From NCBI GenBank assembly GCA_964501785.1, contig CAZCUD010000014.1:1-64000 (forward strand): a DNA stretch of 64,000 nt, in the 5' to 3' direction. Positions 8,627-16,489 of this stretch are shown here, piece by piece. The first letter of the stretch is position 1. Each line of letters starts with the position of its first letter. The DNA is from DATBSK01 sp964501785 (GTDB taxonomy: Bacteria; Actinomycetota; Acidimicrobiia; IMCC26256; PALSA-555). A program made the position numbers and the translations under genes. Below the pieces are notes generated by a model, which saw nothing but the letters and a program-made list of their open reading frames with translations, was not told the DNA's origin and ran no database searches.

Positions 8627-10177
8627 GTGGCCGACCTCCTCGCAGCCCACGCCGACGCGACGCCCGACGCGCCCGCGGTGCTGGTCGACGCGACCGCCGG
8701 CGCGACGCCCTCGGCGACCTCGTTCGCCGACCTGAACACGATGGTCAATCGGCTCGCGCACGGCCTCGGCACGCTGGGCGCGGCGCGTGGCGATCGCCTG
8801 GTGTGGTGCGGGCCCAACTCCCTCGAGGTGATCGCGACGATCCACGCGGCGCGCAAGGCGGGGCTGACCGCGGTGCCGCTCTCGTACCGCTTCAACGCGG
8901 AAGAGATGGCCTACGTCATCGACAACTCCGACGCGACCACGGTCGTGGTCGATGCCGAGCAGGCTCCACTCGTCGCGGAGGTGCGTGACCAGCTGCCGAA
9001 GGTGCGTGCAGTCGTCGGGTTCGGCGGCGCCCTGCCGACCGGGTTCCACGACTGGGACGAGGTGCTCGCGGGCCAGTCGTCCGACGAGCCGCCCGACGCG
9101 CCCGACACGACCGCCGGCTCGTCGATGATCTACACGTCCGGGACGACGGGTCGCCCGAAGGGGGCCCTGCGGACGACGACCGATCCTGCGGTCGTCTTCG
9201 CCCTCCTCGGTGAGCTCGGGCTCCAGCTCGGCGAAGAGGTGCACCTCACGACGGGGCCGCTGTACCACTCCGGCCCGCTCGCGTTCGCGTCGCTCGCGCA
9301 CACGATGGCCAGCCCGGTCGTGGTGCTGCGCAAGTTCGGCGCCGCCGCCTGGCTGCGCCTGGTCGCGGAGCACCGGGTGACCAACACGTTCTCGGCGCCG
9401 ACCCAGCTCAAGCGCATCGTCAGCCTGCCGCCGGGCGAGCTCGCACGCGCCGACCTCAGCACCATGCGCTGCCTGGTCGCGAACGCGGCACCCGTCCCCT
9501 ACGCGCTGAAGCAGGAGATCGTCGAGAAGCTCGGAGACTGGTTCCTCTACGAGGTGTACGGGTCGACGGAGCTCGGGATCGTCACGGTGCTCAAGCCCGA
9601 GGACCAGCTGCGCAAGCCCGGATCGTGCGGCAAGACCTATGGGCCGATCGAGGTGCGCATCGTGCGCGACGACGGCACCGATGCCGACGTCGACGAGCCC
9701 GGCGAGCTGTTCATCCGGACGACCCTCGCGATGGACGGCTACCACCGCACGACCGAGCAGCTCAGCGAGATCGACGACGGTGACTGGAAGTCGGTCGGCG
9801 ACGTCGCGTCGATCGACGCCGAGGGCTACCTCTCCATCCGGGATCGCAAGAAGGACATGATCATCTCGGGTGGCGTGAACATCTACCCGGCGGAGATCGA
9901 GGCCGTGCTCTACGCGCATCCGCAGGTGCTCGACGCCGCCGTGTTCGGCGTCCCCGACGACGAGTGGGGCGAGTCGGTGTACGCGATCGTGCAGCCGAAG
10001 GCCGACGAGTCGATCGAGCTGGCGGAGCTCTCGGCGTTCGTCGAGGAGCGGCTCGCGCGGTACAAGCGCCCACGCGCCTACGAGGTCCGCGACGCGCTGC
10101 CACGGACCGACTCGGGCAAGCTCCTCAAGCGGGTGCTTCGCGACGAGTTCTGGGCGGAGCACGGCCGGTCCCTCTGA
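8627..10177 (+). CDS. AMP-forming acyl-CoA synthetase (FadD-like)
   Basis: A 516-residue ANL-superfamily ligase that activates a carboxylic acid to acyl-AMP and then acyl-CoA. The P-loop is SSMIYTSGTTGRPKGA, the adenine motif is YEVYGSTE, the hinge region is YLSIRDRKKDMIISGG, and the A10 lysine is in LPRTDSGKLLKR. The substrate chain cannot be assigned. A GTG start is used; the only nearby alternative (TTG at 8610) is out of frame and followed by a stop. It is followed 5 bases later by the ADP-forming synthetase subunits, so this looks like a fatty- or organic-acid activation operon. Confidence 0.9.
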   Translation: MADLLAAHADATPDAPAVLVDATAGATPSATSFADLNTMVNRLAHGLGTLGAARGDRLVWCGPNSLEVIATIHAARKAGLTAVPLSYRFNAEEMAYVIDNSDATTVVVDAEQAPLVAEVRDQLPKVRAVVGFGGALPTGFHDWDEVLAGQSSDEPPDAPDTTAGSSMIYTSGTTGRPKGALRTTTDPAVVFALLGELGLQLGEEVHLTTGPLYHSGPLAFASLAHTMASPVVVLRKFGAAAWLRLVAEHRVTNTFSAPTQLKRIVSLPPGELARADLSTMRCLVANAAPVPYALKQEIVEKLGDWFLYEVYGSTELGIVTVLKPEDQLRKPGSCGKTYGPIEVRIVRDDGTDADVDEPGELFIRTTLAMDGYHRTTEQLSEIDDGDWKSVGDVASIDAEGYLSIRDRKKDMIISGGVNIYPAEIEAVLYAHPQVLDAAVFGVPDDEWGESVYAIVQPKADESIELAELSAFVEERLARYKRPRAYEVRDALPRTDSGKLLKRVLRDEFWAEHGRSL

Positions 10178-10182
10178 CAGGG

Positions 10183-10833
10183 ATGCCCCGCACGCTCTCC
10201 GAGTCGGAGTCGAAGGCGCTCCTCGCGTCGTTCGGCGTGCCCTGCGTCGACGAACGAGTCGTGCACGACCCCGCGGGCGCCGCGACTGCAGCGAGCGAGC
10301 TGGGGTTCCCCGTCGTCGCGAAGCTCACCGCACCCGGTCTCGCGCACAAGACGGAACGGGGGCTGGTGCGCCTGAACCTCGCGGCCCCGGACGAGGTGCA
10401 GGACGCGGCGCGTGACCTCCTGGCCGCGGCGCGGCCCGACGACGGTGAGGTCGCGGTGCTCGTCGCACCGATGGTGCGGGGCGCGCGTGAGCTCATCGCC
10501 GGAGTGCACGACGACGAGCAGTTCGGACGCTGCGTGATGATCGGGATCGGCGGGATCCTCGCCGAGGCGGTGGCCGACGTCGCGTTCCGGCTCGCGCCGA
10601 TCACGGTCGCCGACGCACACGACATGCTCGACGACCTGCGCGGGCGCGCCCTGCTGGGTCCGGTGCGCGGCGAGGCGGCCGTCGATCGGGACGCGGTCGC
10701 GGCGGTGCTGGTCGGGCTGTCGCGGCTCGCGACGGAGCGCCCCGAGGTGCGGAGCGTCGACGTCAACCCGCTGGTCGTCGACCGGTCCGGGATGCCGCTC
10801 GCGGTCGACGCACTCGTCGAGATGGCGTCGTGA
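10183..10833 (+). CDS. ADP-forming acyl-CoA synthetase, beta (ATP-grasp) subunit
   Basis: A 216-residue ATP-grasp_5 protein: SKALLASFGVPCVDE at the N-terminus, GFPVVAKLTAPGLAHKTE for nucleotide binding, VLVAPMVRGARELIAG and VMIGIGGILAEAVADVAFRLAP. It corresponds to the beta subunit of NDP-forming acetyl/acyl-CoA synthetases, which couple acyl-CoA and acid to ATP formation. It starts with ATG at 10183, five bases after the FadD-like gene, and ends in a GTGA overlap with the alpha subunit. Confidence 0.88.
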   Translation: MPRTLSESESKALLASFGVPCVDERVVHDPAGAATAASELGFPVVAKLTAPGLAHKTERGLVRLNLAAPDEVQDAARDLLAAARPDDGEVAVLVAPMVRGARELIAGVHDDEQFGRCVMIGIGGILAEAVADVAFRLAPITVADAHDMLDDLRGRALLGPVRGEAAVDRDAVAAVLVGLSRLATERPEVRSVDVNPLVVDRSGMPLAVDALVEMAS

Positions 10834-12308
10834 TCGCGCCCGAGCGCTTCGCGGCGTTGTTCGAGCCCCGAGGGGTGCTGGTCGCTGGGGTGTCGAGCCA
10901 CCCGGGCAAGTTCGGGTTCGTAGCCCTGCACAACCTGCTCACGCAGGGGTTCCATGGGGAGGTCTACGGGACAAACCGAGAAGGAGGAGAGGTGCTCGGC
11001 GTCCCGATGCACACCTCGGTCGCCGATGTGCCACCCGATGCCATGATCGACCTCGTCTTCGTGTGCACGCCGGCCGCGGCCAACGAGCAGCTGCTGCGCG
11101 ACTGCGCGGCACGCGGCGTCGGAGCGGCGTTCGTCACGTCGGGTGGCTATGCCGAAGCCGGTCCCGAAGGACGCGACGCCGAGGACCGGCTCGTCCGACT
11201 CGCCGACGAGCTCGGGATCCTGCTCGCCGGGCCCAACGGTCAGGGGGTCGTCTCCACGCCGGTCGGGCTCTGCGCTCAGATCGTCGCTCCGTACCCGCCG
11301 CGGGGCGAGATCGCGATCGCGAGCCAGTCGGGCAACTTCGTGTCCTCGTTCCAGAACTACGCCCGCGCGTCGGGGGTCGGCGTCAGCCGCGCGGTCTCGG
11401 CCGGCAACGCCGCCGCACTCTCGGTCTCGGACTACCTCGAGTACTACGCGAGCGATCCGGAGAGTCGCGTCGGGCTCGCGTACATCGAGGGCATCAGCGA
11501 CGGTCGCGACCTGTACGAGCGGCTTCGTGCGGTGAGCGCGCGCAAGCCGCTCGTGGTGCTGAAGGGTGGAGCGACCGCCGGTGGCCAGCGCGCGGCCGCG
11601 TCGCACACCGGCGCCCTCGCCGCCGACGACCGGGTCTTCGACGGGATGTGCCGACAGGCGGGCATCACCCGGGCCGCGAACGTCGAGGAGGCGTTCGACG
11701 CGGCGGCGACGTTCGCGACGCAGCCGCTGCCGAAGGGTCCTCGGGTCGCCGTGGTGACGACGGCAGGGGGGTGGGGAGTGGTGACGGCCGACGCGATCTC
11801 GCGTTCACGCCTCGAGCTGCTCGTGCTGCCCGACGATCTGCGTACGGCGATCGACGAGAAGCTGCCGCCGCGATGGAGCCGCAACAACCCGGTCGACCTC
11901 GCAGGCGGCGAGACGCGTGACACGATCCCCGAGGTGCTGGAGATGGTCGGTGCACATCCCGAGGTCGACGCGATCGTCTACCTGGGGCTCGGGATCCAGT
12001 CGAACCAGGCCCGGTTGATGCGAGACGGACGGTTCTGGGCCACGGCTGCCGACTCCGGTCTCGACCGGATCGTGGCGTACCACGAGCGGCAGGACGCGCG
12101 CTTCGCCGAGGCCGCTGCCGAGGTCTCCGAGGCCACGGGCAAGCCGGTGCTCACCGCGACGGAGCTCGCGGTCGCCGACCCCGCGAACGCGGGGCCGCGT
12201 GCGGTGCGCGCGACCGGCCGCTACTGCTACCCGACCGCACAGCGCGCGGTGCGAGCGCTCGAGCACCTCTGGGAGTACGCCCGCCACCGGGCCCGGGGTG
12301 CGACATGA
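10830..12308 (+). CDS. ADP-forming acyl-CoA synthetase, alpha (CoA-binding) subunit
   Basis: A 492-residue protein with the CoA-binding Rossmann domain (EPRGVLVAGVSSHPGKFG), the succinyl-CoA-ligase-like second domain (LLAGPNGQGVVSTP, IAIASQSGNF) and the phospho-histidine region AAASHTGALAADDRVFDG. Together with the preceding ATP-grasp subunit it forms a heteromeric ADP-forming acyl-CoA synthetase. Subunits are split and ordered beta-alpha here, whereas many bacteria have one fused chain. Both ends overlap neighbours by four bases. Confidence 0.88.
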   Translation: MIAPERFAALFEPRGVLVAGVSSHPGKFGFVALHNLLTQGFHGEVYGTNREGGEVLGVPMHTSVADVPPDAMIDLVFVCTPAAANEQLLRDCAARGVGAAFVTSGGYAEAGPEGRDAEDRLVRLADELGILLAGPNGQGVVSTPVGLCAQIVAPYPPRGEIAIASQSGNFVSSFQNYARASGVGVSRAVSAGNAAALSVSDYLEYYASDPESRVGLAYIEGISDGRDLYERLRAVSARKPLVVLKGGATAGGQRAAASHTGALAADDRVFDGMCRQAGITRAANVEEAFDAAATFATQPLPKGPRVAVVTTAGGWGVVTADAISRSRLELLVLPDDLRTAIDEKLPPRWSRNNPVDLAGGETRDTIPEVLEMVGAHPEVDAIVYLGLGIQSNQARLMRDGRFWATAADSGLDRIVAYHERQDARFAEAAAEVSEATGKPVLTATELAVADPANAGPRAVRATGRYCYPTAQRAVRALEHLWEYARHRARGAT

Positions 12309-13693
12309 GCCCGACGCGAACCTTCGCGGTGCTCCTCGTGCTGCTCGCACTCGTGTGCGGGGCGCTGGCGTTCCTGCGCAGCGGGCCGAGCGTCGCCGAG
12401 GCCGCCCCAGACGCCGAGCTGGACACGCCTCTCTGGTCACCGCGTCGCGTGCCCCAACCCATCGTCGACGCGGTCGGGGCCCAGCGCCTCCAGGGCGCAC
12501 TCGACGCCGAGGTGGGCGGGATCAACGCGTGCTTCGTCGTCGACGAGGGTGGCGCACCCCTCGCGGTGCACGGCGGCGACACGGCGCTGCTCCCCGCGTC
12601 GACCCAGAAGATCCTGACCGCGGCCGCCGCGCTCGTCGTGCTCGGGCCCGAGCACCGGTTCACGACCCGCGCCGTCGCGGTGCAAGCACCCCAGGACGGT
12701 GTGGTCGACAAGCTCTACCTCGTCGGTGGTGGCGACGCGCTCCTGATGACGCCCGAGGCCCAGGCCGCGCGGGAGCAGATCCCCGAGCTCCGGGGGACGC
12801 CGACGACGTCCATGACCGCGCTCGCGGACGCCATCGTCGCGGCGGGCGTGCGGCGCATCCCCAACGGCATCGCGGCCGACGACACCCGCTACGAGGCGGT
12901 GCGCTACCTCCCCGGCTGGGACGACGACTACCGCACCGAAGGGCAGGTCGGTCCGCTCGGCGCGCTGACGGTCGACGGCGGCTTCCGCCAGCTCCGGCCG
13001 CCCCAGCCCGCCGACGACCCGGCGCTGCTCGCGACCGAGCGTCTGACCGAGCTGCTCGAGGCACGGGGCGTGCAGGTCGGCGCCGGCGCGGGGCACGAGA
13101 CGGCGCCGGCGAACGCGGTGGAGGTCGGGAAGGTCGACTCGCCGCCGCTCACCGAGTTCCTCGAGGAGGACCTCAGCACGAGCAACAACCTCGCCTCGGA
13201 GCTGCTGACCCGAGAGATCGGCCTCGCGGTGTCCCAGCAGGGAACGACGGCCGCGGGGACGCAGGCGATCGTCGCGAAGCTGGCGGAGCTCGGCGTGCCG
13301 ACCACGAACGTCGCGCTGACCGACGGCTCGGGTCTCGACAAGGCCAATCGCGCCACCTGTCCCGCGTTGGCCGCCGCCCTCGATCTCGGCAGCGACCCGA
13401 GCTACGCGGTCCTCTGGGACGGCCTGGCGGTCGCGGGGGAGCGGGGCACGCTCGTCGACCAGATCGGTGGCGACCTGACGGGGAAGGTCCGCGGCAAGAC
13501 GGGGACGCTGAGCAACGCGTCGGGTCTGGTCGGGATCGTCGAGGTCACCCGGCCGTTGCGCTTCGCCTTCCTCGCCAACGCGGAGATGAGCGAGCCGGCC
13601 GCGATCGCACTGCGACGTCGCATCGTCGAGATCATCGCCACGTTCCCCGACGCCCCGCCGGCGACCGAGCTGGTGCCGGCGCCGGCCCCGTAG
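12305..13693 (+). CDS. dacB: D-alanyl-D-alanine carboxypeptidase/endopeptidase (PBP4, peptidase S13)
   Basis: A 462-residue periplasmic penicillin-binding protein that trims peptidoglycan stem peptides. An N-terminal signal/anchor helix (FAVLLVLLALVCGALAFL) precedes the three active-site motifs: SxxK in PASTQKILTAA, SxN in STSNNLASELL, and KTG in VRGKTGTLSNASG. The start ATG overlaps the preceding stop as ATGA. The 3' end doubles as a promoter: the TAG stop is part of the TAGACT box of the next gene. Confidence 0.92.
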   Translation: MSPTRTFAVLLVLLALVCGALAFLRSGPSVAEAAPDAELDTPLWSPRRVPQPIVDAVGAQRLQGALDAEVGGINACFVVDEGGAPLAVHGGDTALLPASTQKILTAAAALVVLGPEHRFTTRAVAVQAPQDGVVDKLYLVGGGDALLMTPEAQAAREQIPELRGTPTTSMTALADAIVAAGVRRIPNGIAADDTRYEAVRYLPGWDDDYRTEGQVGPLGALTVDGGFRQLRPPQPADDPALLATERLTELLEARGVQVGAGAGHETAPANAVEVGKVDSPPLTEFLEEDLSTSNNLASELLTREIGLAVSQQGTTAAGTQAIVAKLAELGVPTTNVALTDGSGLDKANRATCPALAAALDLGSDPSYAVLWDGLAVAGERGTLVDQIGGDLTGKVRGKTGTLSNASGLVGIVEVTRPLRFAFLANAEMSEPAAIALRRRIVEIIATFPDAPPATELVPAPAP

Positions 13694-13696
13694 ACT
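13691..13696 (+). promoter_or_regulatory. Putative -10 box of a leaderless promoter (TAGACT)
   Basis: TAGACT lies 8 bases before the ATG at 13705 and includes the dacB stop codon. The spacing would place transcription initiation at the start codon. Confidence 0.4.
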
Positions 13697-13704
13697 CGCC
13701 CGCC

Positions 13705-14055
13705 ATGGCCGAGGGCACGACGAGCAGCGGGGCGCCCCTGCCGCAGCTGGTGATCGAGCTGCGGGACCTCGTCGTCACCTACGTCAAGCAGGAGACGGTC
13801 GTCCCGCTCAAGCAGCTGGGTCGCTACGCCGGCTTCGGCATCGGTGGGGCGTTCCTGCTGGGTCTGGGTGTGGTGCTGCTCGGCGTCGGCGGCCTGCGCG
13901 CGCTCCAGACCGAGACCGGTGACACGTTCACCGGCGACTGGTCGTGGGCGCCCTACCTCATTGTGTTCGCGGCGCTGATGCTCGGCGCGGCGATCACCTG
14001 GCGAACGCGCCGCAGCTGGCGAGCACGGCGCGATGCGCGGAAGGAGAAGGCATGA
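13705..14055 (+). CDS. Phage-holin-III-like actinobacterial membrane protein
   Basis: A 116-residue protein with two hydrophobic helices (GIGGAFLLGLGVVLLGVGGL and APYLIVFAALMLGAAITW), an N-terminal amphipathic stretch (LRDLVVTYVKQETVVPLKQLGRYAG) and a basic tail. The pattern fits the chromosomal 'phage holin family/putative superfamily III' proteins of actinomycetes, which are not linked to prophages and whose function is unknown. It is coupled by ATGA to the next small membrane protein. Confidence 0.65.
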   Translation: MAEGTTSSGAPLPQLVIELRDLVVTYVKQETVVPLKQLGRYAGFGIGGAFLLGLGVVLLGVGGLRALQTETGDTFTGDWSWAPYLIVFAALMLGAAITWRTRRSWRARRDARKEKA

Positions 14056-14267
14056 GCGAAGCCCGCACCCGACCGGTGACCCGAGGCGACATCGAGGCCA
14101 AGCTCCGCGAGATCCAGGGTGGCGCCGACGCCGGGGCCGACGCGGCGCGAGGCGCCGGGATCGCGGCCGTGGCGGGCATCGTCCTGGTCGCGCTCGTCCT
14201 CGCCTTCCTCTTCGGGCGTCGGCGAGGCAAGAAGCGTCGGACGGTCGTCGAGATCCGCCGGGTCTGA
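14052..14267 (+). CDS. Small single-pass membrane protein
   Basis: 71 residues: a charged N-terminus (VTRGDIEAKLREIQGG), one transmembrane helix (AAVAGIVLVALVLAFLFG) and a strongly basic cytoplasmic tail (RRRGKKRRTVVEIRRV). The start ATG overlaps the stop of the upstream holin-like gene, so the two are co-translated. I do not recognise a function; similar small proteins accompany holin-like genes in other actinomycetes. Confidence 0.7.
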   Translation: MSEARTRPVTRGDIEAKLREIQGGADAGADAARGAGIAAVAGIVLVALVLAFLFGRRRGKKRRTVVEIRRV

Positions 14268-14283
14268 CCGAAGCCTCGCCGAC

Positions 14284-14508
14284 GTGTCACGGCCCGTCAC
14301 CCGCACCTCGCTCGCACTCGCCCGACTCGCGCGCACCGGCATGCGCCGAGGCGTCTTCGAGGGTTCGCGCGGCTGGCTCTACCTGGGTCTCGCCGCCTCC
14401 GCCCTGCGCGTCGCGCGCTGGATCGTCACCGAGTCCGAGGTCGTCGAGACCATCGAGCTCAAGCGAGGCGACGCCATCGAGATCCGCACGGTCGTACCGA
14501 AGCGCTGA
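14284..14508 (+). CDS. Small conserved protein, function unknown
   Basis: 74 residues from a GTG start, 16 bases after the previous stop. The middle (GSRGWLYLGLAASALRVARWIV) is moderately hydrophobic and may sit at the membrane; the end (ETIELKRGDAIEIRTVVPKR) is predicted beta. Third of three small genes in a row, probably one transcript. No recognised family. Confidence 0.6.
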   Translation: MSRPVTRTSLALARLARTGMRRGVFEGSRGWLYLGLAASALRVARWIVTESEVVETIELKRGDAIEIRTVVPKR

Positions 14509-14530
14509 CCGATCCGCGCGCCACCGCCGG

Positions 14531-14536
14531 TAGCCT
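14531..14536 (+). promoter_or_regulatory. Putative -10 box of a leaderless promoter (TAGCCT) for ttuB
   Basis: TAGCCT ends 9 bases before the GTG start at 14546, in a 37-base gap with no ribosome binding site. It would allow leaderless expression of the ttuB-ttuA-trmI group. Confidence 0.45.
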
Positions 14537-14545
14537 GGTGGCCTC

Positions 14546-14749
14546 GTGAAGGTGGTGCTGCGCAACCCGCGGCGGGAGCTCGAGGTGCGCGGACCGAAGA
14601 CGGTCACCGCGCTCCTCGCGGACCTCGAGCTGAACCCGGAGTCGGTCCTCGTGATCGCCGGCGACGAGCTCGTCGCCCGCGACGCGCGACTGGCCGACGA
14701 CGCGGTCGTCGAGATCCGTCCGGTGATGAGCGGGGGATCGCGGCCGTGA
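14546..14749 (+). CDS. ttuB: Ubiquitin-like sulfur carrier protein (TtuB/ThiS/MoaD family)
   Basis: A 67-residue beta-grasp protein. KTVTALLADLELNPESVLVI and ARLADDAVVEIRPVMSGG match the ThiS/MoaD fold, and the GG pair is the site of adenylation and thiocarboxylation in this family. It overlaps the next gene, a TtuA-type tRNA thiolase, so it is best read as its sulfur donor TtuB rather than ThiS or MoaD (inference from context). Unusually, GG is followed by three extra residues (SRP), created where the reading frame runs into the GTGA overlap with ttuA, so a protease may be needed to expose GG. Confidence 0.75.
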   Translation: MKVVLRNPRRELEVRGPKTVTALLADLELNPESVLVIAGDELVARDARLADDAVVEIRPVMSGGSRP

Positions 14750-15678
14750 AGTGCACGGTGTGTCGCGGCCCCGCGGTGATCGACGTGCGGCGGCACAACT
14801 CGGCGTTCTGCCCCGACCACTTCGTGAAGCACTGTCGCGATCAGGTGCAGCGCGCGATCCGCGAGCACTCGATGATGGCGCCCGGCGAGCGGGTGCTCGT
14901 GGCGGTCTCCGGCGGCAAGGACTCGCTCGCCCTGTGGGACCTGCTCGCCGACCTCGACTACGACACCGAAGGCCTGTACTTGGGGCTGGGCATCGGTCAG
15001 TACTCCGCCGCGTCGGGTCGCCACGCGCGCGCGTACGCCGACGCGCACGGCCGCACGCTGCACGAGGTCGACCTCGCGGACGACGTCGGGTTCACGGTGC
15101 CCGCCGCGGCCGAGGCGACCCACCGGTCTCCGTGTGGCGCGTGCGGCCTCTCGAAGCGGCACCTCTTCAACGCCTTCGCGGTCGACCACGGGTTCGACGT
15201 GGTGGCGACCGGCCACAACCTCGACGACGAGGCCGCGGTGCTCCTCGGCAACGTCCTGCGCTGGGACGTCGGCTACCTCGGGCGACAGCACCCGGTGCTC
15301 CCGGCGTCCACCGGCTTCGCCCGGAAGGTGAAGCCGCTGGTGCGCCTGGGCGAGCGCGAGATGGCGGCCTACTGCGTCGTGCGCGGGATCGACTACCAGG
15401 TCGAGGAGTGCCCGATGGCGGCCGGCAACCGGCACCTCGGCTACAAGGAGGCGCTCAACGCGATCGAGGACCGGTCTCCGGGCACCAAGGCCGCGTTCCT
15501 GTTCGGCTTCCTCGACCGGGGGCACGCTCGGTTCGACGACGCGATCGACGAGGAGCGCGCCGGACTGCTGCCGTGCGCGTCGTGCGGCGCGCCGACGCCC
15601 GGCGAGGTCTGTGCGTTCTGCAAGCTCCGGGAACGTGCGTCGCGACCCGGGCCCTCGTCGATCGGCGAGGAGGGCTGA
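14746..15678 (+). CDS. ttuA: tRNA 2-thiolation enzyme, TtuA-type (tRNA U54 2-sulfurtransferase)
   Basis: A 310-residue PP-loop ATPase of the TtuA/TtcA/Ncs6 group. It has an N-terminal zinc finger (C3, C6, C22, H25), the PP-loop SGGKDS, CGACGLSKRHLF plus a later Cys (VEECPMAAGN) that would hold the catalytic Fe-S cluster, and a C-terminal four-Cys finger (CASCG...CAFC). The two zinc fingers and the adjacent sulfur carrier point to TtuA, which makes 2-thio-5-methyluridine at T-loop position 54 in Thermus. Position specificity is inferred, not proven. Confidence 0.82.
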   Translation: MKCTVCRGPAVIDVRRHNSAFCPDHFVKHCRDQVQRAIREHSMMAPGERVLVAVSGGKDSLALWDLLADLDYDTEGLYLGLGIGQYSAASGRHARAYADAHGRTLHEVDLADDVGFTVPAAAEATHRSPCGACGLSKRHLFNAFAVDHGFDVVATGHNLDDEAAVLLGNVLRWDVGYLGRQHPVLPASTGFARKVKPLVRLGEREMAAYCVVRGIDYQVEECPMAAGNRHLGYKEALNAIEDRSPGTKAAFLFGFLDRGHARFDDAIDEERAGLLPCASCGAPTPGEVCAFCKLRERASRPGPSSIGEEG

Positions 15679-15683
15679 GCTCG

Positions 15684-16466
15684 ATGTCCGGTCCGTTCCG
15701 CATCGGCGATCTGGTGCTCCTCATCGACTCCAAGCGCCGGCGCCACCTGATCACCCTCGCGGCCGGAGGCGAGTTCCACTCGCACACCGGCGTGCTGTCG
15801 CACGACGAGCTGCTCGACCGCCCCGAGGGCGTGACCGTGCGCACGACGATGGGCGCTCGGCTCGTGGCGGTGCGGCCGACGCTCGCCGACTACGTGCTCG
15901 AGATGCCGCGCGGCGCGCAGGTGATCTACCCGAAGGACCTCGGACCGATCCTCGTGCTCGCCGACGTCGCACCCGGGCTGCGCGTGCTCGAGTCGGGCAT
16001 CGGGTCCGGTGCCCTCACCATGGCGCTGCTGCGCGCCGTCGGCGCCGACGGTGAGGTGATCGGCTACGAGCTCCGTGACGACTTCGCCCGTCGCGCCCGG
16101 GCCAACGTCGAGGCGCTGCTCGGCCCCGACGTCCCGCTGCGGGTCGAGGTGCGAGACACCTACGAGGGCATCGACGAGGAGGATCTCGATCGCATCCTCC
16201 TCGACCTTCCCGAGCCGTGGCAGGTCGTGAAGCACGCCGAGTCCGCGCTGCGCCCCGGCGGGATCATGCTCGCCTACCTGCCCACCATCGGGCAGGTGGC
16301 CCGCCTGCGCGAGGAGCTCGACTCGTCGTCGTTCGGGATGGCCCAGACCGTCGAGGTGCTGCAGCGGTCGTGGCACGTCGACGGCCAGTCGGTCCGGCCC
16401 GATCACCGCATGGTCGCCCACACCGGCTTCCTCACCGCGGCGCGACTGCTCGTCGCGACCGACTGA
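15684..16466 (+). CDS. trmI: tRNA (adenine-58-N1)-methyltransferase
   Basis: A 260-residue SAM-dependent enzyme of the TrmI family, which methylates N1 of adenosine 58 in the tRNA T-loop. Seen: the beta-rich N-terminal domain (FRIGDLVLLIDSKRRRHLI), the SAM site RVLESGIGSGALTMALLRAVG, YELRDDFARRARAN, and the catalytic-region RILLDLPEPW. It starts with ATG five bases after ttuA. Together with ttuAB this makes a T-loop (U54/A58) modification cluster. In mycobacteria trmI also lies close to the proteasome ATPase gene, as here. Confidence 0.93.
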   Translation: MSGPFRIGDLVLLIDSKRRRHLITLAAGGEFHSHTGVLSHDELLDRPEGVTVRTTMGARLVAVRPTLADYVLEMPRGAQVIYPKDLGPILVLADVAPGLRVLESGIGSGALTMALLRAVGADGEVIGYELRDDFARRARANVEALLGPDVPLRVEVRDTYEGIDEEDLDRILLDLPEPWQVVKHAESALRPGGIMLAYLPTIGQVARLREELDSSSFGMAQTVEVLQRSWHVDGQSVRPDHRMVAHTGFLTAARLLVATD

Positions 16467-16489
16467 GAGGTCGGCCACCCCGGTCCGCG

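Noticed and set aside
13705..14267. Prophage remnant indicated by a holin-like protein
   Set aside because: No lysin, tail, integrase or attachment repeats nearby; such holin-III-like proteins are ordinary chromosomal genes in actinomycetes.
14546..14749. ThiS of thiamine biosynthesis
   Set aside because: No thiG, thiF, thiO or TPP riboswitch nearby, whereas it overlaps a TtuA-type thiolase gene.
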